The notes beneath the pieces were generated by a model that saw only the letters and a list, made by a program, of their open reading frames with translations, searched no databases and was not told where the DNA came from. Position numbers and translations under genes: made by a program. From Flavobacterium sp. LMO8 (GTDB lineage Bacteria > Bacteroidota > Bacteroidia > Flavobacteriales > Flavobacteriaceae), in the NCBI RefSeq assembly GCF_009495755.1, contig NZ_WIBJ01000027.1:178963-242962 (forward strand): a stretch of DNA of 64,000 nucleotides, given 5' to 3'. Below, in pieces: positions 19,701-26,039 of the stretch (positions are counted from its first letter, which is position 1; each line of letters begins with the position of its first letter).

Positions 19701-20256
19701 GCATAATATTTTGTATTCCGTCTAAAACTGAAATTTGATACTGGTTATTCGAATGATTATGAAATTTCGATTTTTTTACAAAACCGAATTTATTACTTGA
19801 ATTCCATTCGTAACTAAACGTAAGTTCTAAGTCATGATTTACTTCTTCGAAAATGATTTTATTACCATAGAAGTTTTTGTATAAATTTCTACTGATATTG
19901 TATTTACCTGTAAAACGTTCTGAAAAAGGTTCCCAAATTAGAGTTTGATTGTTGAACGAAATTTGAAAAATAGTTTTACTTCCTGTAATATCAGCAGATT
20001 CTGTGATTTTATCATCGGTATAATACGGAAAAAGTGCAAATTCGGCGTTTTTTCTTCCAGCAGTTAATCCGCCATTGCTTGAAATAAACATCCAATGATT
20101 AGAATCGGAAACAATGCTCATAAAAAATGGGCGCATTGCATCGTTATTTGAAATTTTATAAAATTTTTCTCCTTCGATTGTAACAATATCCATTGAAACC
20201 GATTTGTTTTCGGTTTTCGTTTCAGTATCAACAAAAGTTTCAGCGCTTTTACTCAT
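16780..20256 (-). CDS. Large GH94/GH149-like glucan phosphorylase (probable)
   Basis: 1158 aa with no signal peptide, hence cytoplasmic. The middle part looks like an (alpha/alpha)6 barrel: NWRDIFQNWEALAHSFPEF (about 470-488), WSYIGYWGDHQ (526-535) and RPEWNDANNALVGNG (650-664). The last matches the GDWNDxxN motif of GH94-type phosphorylases, in which the Asp (here D655) is the general acid. Size, cytoplasmic location and neighbours fit GH149 beta-1,3-glucan phosphorylases, which release glucose 1-phosphate and are about this long. The family call rests on recalled motifs, not a search. It is the first gene of the operon ending at 9899. Confidence 0.62.
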   Translation of the reverse strand: MSKSAETFVDTETKTENKSVSMDIVTIEGEKFYKISNNDAMRPFFMSIVSDSNHWMFISSNGGLTAGRKNAEFALFPYYTDDKITESADITGSKTIFQISFNNQTLIWEPFSERFTGKYNISRNLYKNFYGNKIIFEEVNHDLELTFSYEWNSSNKFGFVKKSKFHNHSNNQYQISVLDGIQNIMPHGVSSDLQASTSNLVDAYKRSELHQNSGLGIFALSAIIVDKAEPSEALKANVVYALGFENPSYLVSSLQVNNFRRGNSILQEDDIKGEKGAYFINTTFNLNQNSDKNWIIVANVNQNHADIVQLIETIANDKTLENQIKEDIHLGTQKLIEINASSDALQATEYNLRDTRHFSNTLFNIMRGGIFDYNYQIEKQDFVLYIKKANKVVFEKLVNKINQLPETFSLQDLKEFAKQQNNLDFERLSFEYLPLKFSRRHGDPSRPWNKFSINTTNEIDGSKILDYEGNWRDIFQNWEALAHSFPEFIDNMIHKFLNASTFDGYNPYRVTKDGFDWEAIEPDNPWSYIGYWGDHQIIYLLKFLEFCEKYAPGKLNNYFETDCFVYAAVPYIIKPYDEILKNPKDTIEYSNSWEKLINDRKQQMGADGALLHSNDKSIYHVNFIEKILATVLSKMSNFIPEAGIWMNTQRPEWNDANNALVGNGVSMVTLYYLRRFLKFFEQLLDNSNLENIKISNEMVEFYHEVRECLLENEHLLSGKIDDVTRKAILDRLGKATSDYRYQIYNSGFWGKKRTHSMQGLKNFTKVSLKFIEHSIEANKRSDALYHAYNLMTIENNNSISISYLSEMLEGQVAVLSSGYLSSKENLKVLDALKASKLFRHDQYSYLLYPNKELPKFIEKNTISKEAVSKSELLQSLLANKNAQIINQDILGNYHFNGNFHNANDLKKALAEVKQNTTFKALAEKEENIVLEIFEEVFNHKAFTGRSGTFYGYEGLGSIYWHMVSKLQLAVQECCLKAIEENESPEVIGRLLEHYYEINEGIGVHKSPTLYGAFPTDAYSHTPAGKGAQQPGMTGQVKEDILSRFGELGVFIKDGVLKFNPCLLRKDEFLTKSKSFEYVNVHFEHKTIELTENSLAFTFCQIPVIYQLSETSSIEIFDNQGNSKTINQLILDAKTSQDVFSRNGVIEKLIVNVVAANLK

Positions 20257-20293
20257 GATTTGGTTGTTGCATTTTTAAATCCATAACAAAATC

Positions 20294-20327
20294 AATATTA
20301 GACTTCTCTGGCGAAAAGTCTAATATT
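20294..20327. terminator. Perfect 12-bp hairpin between GH16 and phosphorylase genes
   Basis: Arms AATATTAGACTT (20294-20305) and AAGTCTAATATT (20316-20327) with a 10-nt loop. On the minus strand it is followed by only a short T-rich stretch, so it may be a weak terminator, a processing site or an mRNA-stabilising hairpin that separates the two halves of the locus. Confidence 0.5.
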
Positions 20328-20367
20328 TAATTCTGAATTGGTTTTATCTTTAATTTATTTAATTCTA

Positions 20368-21180
20368 CTATTGATATATTCTTATGTAATCAACAAGCAT
20401 AGTTTGTGGGAAAGCTGTTTCTGTATTTGGTGAACCTGGTAAATTTCCTCCCACAGCCATATTTAAAATAATGTAAAAAGGTTGGTCGAAAACCCATTCT
20501 CCAGGAACATCTTCTGGTGTTATTTGATTGTAAAGTTTATCATCTATATAATAATTGATGTAATCTTCACCCCATTCAATTCCAAAAATGTGGAAATCAG
20601 TATCAAAACGACTATTAGGTAATGTATAACTTTTAGAAATCGATTCTCCTGCAGAATAGCCTGGTCCGTGAACTGTTCCTAAAACTGTAGTTGGATTATT
20701 TCCTAAGTATTCCATGATATCAATTTCTCCACATTGTGGCCAAGAAACCGTGTCTGAATTAGCTCCTAACATCCAAAATGCTGGCCATAAACCGCGACCT
20801 AGAGGCAATTTAATTCTGGCTTCTATTCTACCATACTTTTGTTCAACTTTTCCTTTTGTCAAAATTCTTGCAGAAGTATAATTAGAACCCATATATAATT
20901 CTCTACGGGCTGTAATTTTTAGCATACCATCTTCTACTACAACATTTTCAGGTCGGTCTGTGTAATATTGCAATTCATTATTTCCCCAACCGTTGCTTCC
21001 TGTTCCGATATTATAACTCCAATTAGCACTATTTGGTGCACCGTCGTCATTAAATTCATCTTGGAATACAAGATTATTCATAGTGGTAACTGTTTGTTTT
21101 TCATCTGATGAACATGCCATAATTACAACTATTGAAGTAAATAATGTTAAAGATTTGATTGTACTATATTTTAAAATCAT
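20368..21180 (-). CDS. GH16 beta-1,3-glucanase lipoprotein
   Basis: 270 aa with a lipoprotein signal (VVIMAC, Cys23) and one compact GH16 domain with E152, D154 and E157 in GEIDIMEYLG. Unlike the second GH16 gene of the locus (9899-11590) it has no FN3 or T9SS domain, so it is likely tethered to the outer membrane. It lies 33 bp downstream of a carbohydrate-binding lipoprotein gene. Predicted to cut laminarin-type glucan at the surface. Confidence 0.93.
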   Translation of the reverse strand: MILKYSTIKSLTLFTSIVVIMACSSDEKQTVTTMNNLVFQDEFNDDGAPNSANWSYNIGTGSNGWGNNELQYYTDRPENVVVEDGMLKITARRELYMGSNYTSARILTKGKVEQKYGRIEARIKLPLGRGLWPAFWMLGANSDTVSWPQCGEIDIMEYLGNNPTTVLGTVHGPGYSAGESISKSYTLPNSRFDTDFHIFGIEWGEDYINYYIDDKLYNQITPEDVPGEWVFDQPFYIILNMAVGGNLPGSPNTETAFPQTMLVDYIRIYQ

Positions 21181-21213
21181 AATTGTTTCTTTTAATTTTA
21201 TTACTTAATGATA

Positions 21214-22629
21214 TTAGTTGTAGAAATAAACGTTATCTACATAAATTACAGAACTATCACCACCTTCAAGAATAATTTGTGCAACATTACTTCTACTTGC
21301 TAAACCTGGCATTGCCGAGAAAGGAATATCAATTGACATCCAATTTTGCGATACTAAAAATGGAGCGGTAAATGTTGTAGAATGTCTTGTATCATCGCCA
21401 CCTCCAAAAGCACCATCTGCACCAAAATCAACAACAATAACTCTTAATTGTCTACCTGGAGCAATTGTTCCTGGAATAAAAGCATCCATGTGGAAATGCG
21501 TCATAGAAGTTGCATTTACAGTTGGCGCGCTAAATTCTATACCAACAAAATTAAAAATGGTATAATTTAAAATATTATCGTTGGCCACGGTAAAATCACT
21601 TGAAACTGTGGTTTGCCAAGGTGCCCAATATCCATTATAATAATTTACTGGTACGTTGTTATATGCATCTGAAAATATCGAAATTACATTGGCTTGACTT
21701 CTTGTAGGTGTTGGTGCATGAGTAAAGTTACCTGAACAATTTATAGTTAAACTTCCGTTTGCTTGAACACCGTTTATAGTTGCTGTAATTACACTTGTAC
21801 CTGCACTTAAAGAAGTTACTAAACCATTAGAATCAACTGAAGCTACCGTAGGGTTAGATGAAGTAAACTCAAAATAAGCTGTACTTAAATTTACAATTTG
21901 GTTTATACCATTTGGTAAATTAAAAGTAGAAATGATTCCTGTAACATTTGAATTGACCCCAACAAATGTATTTACCGAAGAATTATTTCCGTTCATAATA
22001 GCTGCTCCAATAGTTCTTATTGTACCTAGTTTTTCAAATTTTAAATCATCAATCCAAAAGGTATAACCCAAACCGTTTGTTCCTTGAGTTCCTGCAGCAT
22101 ATCGAAACATTCCTCTTTCTTGTAAAAGTTTTGATGCATCTGGAATTGGAATAATTACTTTAGACCAATTTGTACCAACACTCACGTTTGTAATGGTAGC
22201 CATATACTTGTTTTGGTCAAAATCTTCTCCAAAACCTAACTCGGCAATAGTTACCCCTTGCGATGCTTTTATGTAAAAAGTTAAAGCATCGTATTCGGTT
22301 AAATTACGACCAGCTCCATCCATTTTAAAAATAGCACCTGCATAATTCCCTTCTGGATCAGTTACATTAGGCACATCAAATCGCATTGAGGCATTACTAT
22401 TATAACCTTCCTCTCTATCTACAGACCAAGCTGTAGCTTTTGAGCCACCATAAGGGAAGTAAAAATTAGACCCCATGGCTACAAAATCATCTGTGAAGAT
22501 TTCTGCAATTTTAGGAAAAGTTGCTTCGGTAGCATCATCAGACAATTCTCTTTCACAACTAGTATTGATAATTGCAATCGTTCCTAGAAGTAAAAAACTT
22601 GCTAAAAAATTAAACTTTGAGTTTTTCAT
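21214..22629 (-). CDS. Carbohydrate-binding lipoprotein with Big_2-like domain
   Basis: 471 aa from the ATG at 22629, chosen because a lipoprotein signal follows it directly (MKNSKFNFLAS...INTSC). A longer frame to 22713 would overlap the upstream gene and bury the signal. After the lipid anchor there is a beta-sandwich, probably a carbohydrate-binding module (about 35-205), then a bacterial Ig-like Big_2 repeat (about 245-300, TVASVDSNGLVTSLSAGTSV), then a second binding-type module (about 310-471). The last module resembles a part of the T9SS protein at 28956-30737. No catalytic motif seen. It may replace SusD/SusE-type binding proteins. Confidence 0.72.
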   Translation of the reverse strand: MKNSKFNFLASFLLLGTIAIINTSCERELSDDATEATFPKIAEIFTDDFVAMGSNFYFPYGGSKATAWSVDREEGYNSNASMRFDVPNVTDPEGNYAGAIFKMDGAGRNLTEYDALTFYIKASQGVTIAELGFGEDFDQNKYMATITNVSVGTNWSKVIIPIPDASKLLQERGMFRYAAGTQGTNGLGYTFWIDDLKFEKLGTIRTIGAAIMNGNNSSVNTFVGVNSNVTGIISTFNLPNGINQIVNLSTAYFEFTSSNPTVASVDSNGLVTSLSAGTSVITATINGVQANGSLTINCSGNFTHAPTPTRSQANVISIFSDAYNNVPVNYYNGYWAPWQTTVSSDFTVANDNILNYTIFNFVGIEFSAPTVNATSMTHFHMDAFIPGTIAPGRQLRVIVVDFGADGAFGGGDDTRHSTTFTAPFLVSQNWMSIDIPFSAMPGLASRSNVAQIILEGGDSSVIYVDNVYFYN

Positions 22630-22648
22630 ATCTTCAATCTTTTTTTTA

Positions 22649-25600
22649 TTATTTTCCAATATTAATGTGAATGTATGTTCTAATTTCCCATTCTGTACCG
22701 TTTCCAAAACCAACCGGGCTTAAAACTGGTTCTGGCGGGAATGTGTTTTCTGGAACTGCTGTTGGTGAGTATCTTGGTGAATATTGGTCTAATGAACGCC
22801 AAATTCCCATGATACCAATTCTTGTGTCTGGTAAAATGAACCAACTTGGTTTTCCAACAGAAGTTGAAATATCGATAGAACTTTGAACTGGGTATGTTAA
22901 GTTAAAATCTCTGTGATAATCGAATGGTCCCCAATCGTTAAATTTAAGAGAAGAAACTACTTTTACTTTTTTGTAAATAGCTCTAACATCTCCACCTGCT
23001 CTATTGATTGTTCTTTCTGAATCACCATTGGCTTGACCATTACCAAAGTATAGGTTAGCTATAATTCCTAAATCAGGTGAAATTTTTGAAACAATTCTTG
23101 TGTTTGATTCCCATAAATCTTGTGCTGGAGCTGAGCGCTCAAATGCAAAAGAAGATCTATTTGATAAAAACCCGATAGCAGCATCCATAGTTGTTGGTAA
23201 ATGACGGTAAACAAATCCTGTACTGAATGCAAATTTTGCATCTTCTACCATGTCATTGTTCCATTCGTACATCCATGTTCCTGGTGTAGGGTCGTAAGTT
23301 AATAATAACTCTCCTCCAACAGTTTCACGGTTAGCTCTTACGATAAATGGGTCATCTAAAATATTTCTTAATCTTCCTGGAGCATCAACACCGTTTGGCA
23401 TTGCTTCTACTAAAGGCTTTTGCCATAAGAAGTTTGGTGCAATTTGTAAATTAGAATTTACATTATACGTAAAACCAGCTAAGAAGTTCATTTGGTTTCC
23501 ACTTCCTGTATCTTTCAATCTCCAACCTGTAAACGTTTGCGTATTATCTGCACCTCCGTTTGCAACTAAACCATGAATAGCTCCTTGCGTGTATGCGTTG
23601 AATCTTCCTTTAGAGAAAGTAAGTTTTGCTTTTCCCCCCCAATTATCTTTATTGTTTATTTTATCAACTTTTACAACATCGCCATCCATCATTTGGAATT
23701 CTCTTCCATTTAGTGGTTGACCTGCCCAAATACCTCCTAATTCAATTCCTAAATTTCCTAATTTAGTTTGAAGATATGCTGTAGCTCTTCTAGTTTTTGG
23801 TATTGGAAATGCAATAGATGAGACCGATTCAGAAACTTCTGCTTGATTAATATCTTCATGATAAACAGTAGCAAAATTAAATTTCCCAATTTTTGTGTTG
23901 TATTTTAATAAGTAAGCTGGATTGGCACCCCACCATAATTGAGGTCCAAAAGCAGCTTTTAATCCGTCTAAACTTCCTCTACCATCAATCTCAAAACCTA
24001 GAGTTTCTCCATTGTAAATATCTAAGTTTGGACCATAATTTGCTTCTGGATATAATCCGAAGAAATCGCCTTCATAACCCCAATGGTAGTGTCCTGTTCT
24101 GTAAAAACCTCTTAATTCAAAATCTTTAGCTGTCCATTTGTAGGATGCGTTGTAAATTTGAACTCGGTTTACATCTGTAGATAAAACTTCTCCTTCGTTT
24201 GTAAGAACTGTTTGTGCTCTGCCTCTATTTTCATAGAAAATCTCATTAATTGGATTTTCAGCAACATGCCCTAAAATATTGAAATTCACATTAGCTTTCA
24301 TATTAGCTGATGGATTTCCTTCTACACCAATAAAATATGATTGCATGTGATCAAAACCTAATCTATTTGGATATCCGTTGGTATCAGGATCATCAGATTT
24401 TGGAGTTGTAATCAAACTTCCGCCCGTATTGAATGTCGTAAATTCTGCTCTAAGATTGCTTAATTTAATCATTCCTCCATCATTTGCAGATAAAGCTGCT
24501 TTATCTCCTCTAGCTCTTAAAGCAGCATCCATTAAATTGGCTTGACCAAAATGAGTATTCACCATTTGAGTGTTTACACCTTCTTTGAATGGATTTAATT
24601 TATGAATATCCTTTAAAACATAGTAAGCTGCTCTTGGATATAATTGATAATGACCTTTTTCATTAGTTGGACCTTTAGCACAGATTCCAAACCACTCTTC
24701 GTTCATATTATTTTGGCCTTCAGCGAAATCTTTTTGATAACCGCCATTAGACCAAGAAGCGTTTGAATCGTGAACATCTAAATTTTTAGTTTGTCCGTAT
24801 TTCCACCAACCATCGCTAAATTGAAATGTAAATCCACCTATTGAGTTTCCAGATTTGCCTAATCCTGCAGCATTTTCATAAATTTCTTTCCAATTTCCTT
24901 TTAAGTAAAAAGCTTGTGCATTTTGATCTTCTTGATTCGTTAAAACATTGAAAGCATCAGAACCAAACTCTGTAAATAAAACTGGTTTACCGTATTCTTT
25001 CTTAACTCTTTCAAATAAATCACCAAAAGAAACACCACGGTATACATTTGTTCCAAAGATGTCAACATCTTTACATTCTTGAGCAATTATGTCAAGAAAA
25101 AGTAAATCACCATTACAAATTGCCATTGGATGATTTGTGTCTATCGCTTTCATTGCTACAACAGCTTCATTAAACAATTTGTACAAAGAACGAGCTCTAA
25201 TTGTAGATTTTCTATCGTTTACTGGAATATTTTCTGTTTCAGCTCCATCCCAAAATAAACCGTAGTTATTCTCATTTCCTAAAAGAAATAAAAGAAGCCC
25301 TTTAGTATCTTTATAATCTGTAGCCATTTGAGTTACTTCTTTAAGAAGAAGCTCTCGAGTTTTAGCATCAGAATATTCGGTATTTGGTTTCCATACACCA
25401 TCAATTGTTAAACCATAACGACCAAATGAGTGATTCAACATGGTGTAAATACCATAATTTGTATAAATGTATTCAATCCATTTTTTTGGAATACCCGAAT
25501 AAACACGGATAGTATTCACACCCATGTTTTGAAGTAATCCCATTTCATCATCTAAAGCCTGACGAATAAAATCGTCTGATTGATTCCAAAGACTGTATGA

Positions 25601-25771
25601 GTAATTTGTACCGATTGGAAAATAATCCCAATTCATTCCGTTTACCATAAAATCTTTACCGTCTACTTTAAGTTTCAATTCCGAATTATTATTTTCAACT
25701 ACAACTTTTCCAGATTGTGGATAGGTAGTAAATGAATAACAAAAAATTAGTATCAGAATAATTTTTTTCAT
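22649..25771 (-). CDS. Secreted clan GH-A glycosidase fused to a putative outer-membrane beta-barrel
   Basis: 1040 aa. Signal peptide about 1-19. Residues about 25-400 resemble a GH2-type TIM barrel: GNENNYG gives candidate acid/base E167, and LFTEFGSD gives candidate nucleophile E268. From about 430 to the end there is no known enzyme motif. Instead there are many short alternating strands with Tyr/Trp/Phe and Gly/Asn turns, ending EIRTYIHINIGK, as expected of an outer-membrane barrel. This fusion would place a glycosidase next to a pore. The gene heads the minus-strand pair with the lipoprotein gene 19 bp downstream and lies next to the regulator. The exact GH family and the barrel need structure prediction. 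Confidence 0.65.
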   Translation of the reverse strand: MKKIILILIFCYSFTTYPQSGKVVVENNNSELKLKVDGKDFMVNGMNWDYFPIGTNYSYSLWNQSDDFIRQALDDEMGLLQNMGVNTIRVYSGIPKKWIEYIYTNYGIYTMLNHSFGRYGLTIDGVWKPNTEYSDAKTRELLLKEVTQMATDYKDTKGLLLFLLGNENNYGLFWDGAETENIPVNDRKSTIRARSLYKLFNEAVVAMKAIDTNHPMAICNGDLLFLDIIAQECKDVDIFGTNVYRGVSFGDLFERVKKEYGKPVLFTEFGSDAFNVLTNQEDQNAQAFYLKGNWKEIYENAAGLGKSGNSIGGFTFQFSDGWWKYGQTKNLDVHDSNASWSNGGYQKDFAEGQNNMNEEWFGICAKGPTNEKGHYQLYPRAAYYVLKDIHKLNPFKEGVNTQMVNTHFGQANLMDAALRARGDKAALSANDGGMIKLSNLRAEFTTFNTGGSLITTPKSDDPDTNGYPNRLGFDHMQSYFIGVEGNPSANMKANVNFNILGHVAENPINEIFYENRGRAQTVLTNEGEVLSTDVNRVQIYNASYKWTAKDFELRGFYRTGHYHWGYEGDFFGLYPEANYGPNLDIYNGETLGFEIDGRGSLDGLKAAFGPQLWWGANPAYLLKYNTKIGKFNFATVYHEDINQAEVSESVSSIAFPIPKTRRATAYLQTKLGNLGIELGGIWAGQPLNGREFQMMDGDVVKVDKINNKDNWGGKAKLTFSKGRFNAYTQGAIHGLVANGGADNTQTFTGWRLKDTGSGNQMNFLAGFTYNVNSNLQIAPNFLWQKPLVEAMPNGVDAPGRLRNILDDPFIVRANRETVGGELLLTYDPTPGTWMYEWNNDMVEDAKFAFSTGFVYRHLPTTMDAAIGFLSNRSSFAFERSAPAQDLWESNTRIVSKISPDLGIIANLYFGNGQANGDSERTINRAGGDVRAIYKKVKVVSSLKFNDWGPFDYHRDFNLTYPVQSSIDISTSVGKPSWFILPDTRIGIMGIWRSLDQYSPRYSPTAVPENTFPPEPVLSPVGFGNGTEWEIRTYIHINIGK

Positions 25772-25910
25772 TTGCTGTTTGGATTTAAATAATTAATAAT
25801 CGTATTAAAAATTGGTTTTGTTAATGATTTCATAAAAATAGTGAGTAATAATTACATTATTGATAAAATTAACCTCAACAAAAAATATACATCGTAAAAA
25901 AGACTCGGGA

Positions 25911-25926
25911 GGCATTGAAAAATGCC
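25911..25926 (-). terminator. Small hairpin downstream of the regulator gene
   Basis: GGCATT-GAAA-AATGCC forms a perfect 6-bp stem. On the minus strand a run of T residues appears a few bases later, so it may end the regulator transcript before the promoter of the glycosidase-barrel gene. Confidence 0.35.
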
Positions 25927-25939
25927 AATAAAACATCGT

Positions 25940-25989
25940 TTTAACTGAATAAAAAAAGATTTTGATAATATCTTAAAATATCAGTTAAA
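25940..25989. repeat. Inverted repeat next to the 11-bp tandem repeats
   Basis: TTTAACTGA (25940-25948) and TCAGTTAAA (25981-25989) are perfect 9-bp arms 32 bp apart, ending 7 bp before the tandem repeats at 25997. It could be a regulator site or an RNA stem. No matching copy was seen at the other tandem-repeat site. Confidence 0.4.
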
Positions 25990-25996
25990 GAATGTT

Positions 25997-26018
25997 TGTA
26001 TAGGTAATGTATAGGTAA
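25997..26018. promoter_or_regulatory. Tandem 11-bp direct repeat, candidate operator A
   Basis: TGTATAGGTAA occurs twice back to back (25997-26007 and 26008-26018), a period of one DNA turn. It lies about 226 bp upstream of the glycosidase-barrel gene and just past the regulator stop codon. A site with the same design is found at 30930-30951. Candidate binding site of the Y_Y_Y/LuxR regulator. Confidence 0.55.
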
Positions 26019-26021
26019 GAA

Positions 26022-26033
26022 AAAAGCGCTTTT
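26022..26033. repeat. 12-bp perfect palindrome AAAAGCGCTTTT
   Basis: It lies between the tandem repeat and the regulator stop codon at 26040. It may belong to the terminator of the regulator gene or to the same regulatory region. Short palindromes of this kind can also arise by chance. Confidence 0.3.
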
Positions 26034-26039
26034 AGGACA

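Noticed and set aside
22630..22713. Longer start for the lipoprotein gene at 22713
   Set aside because: It would overlap the upstream gene by 65 bp and place the lipoprotein signal 28 residues inside the protein.
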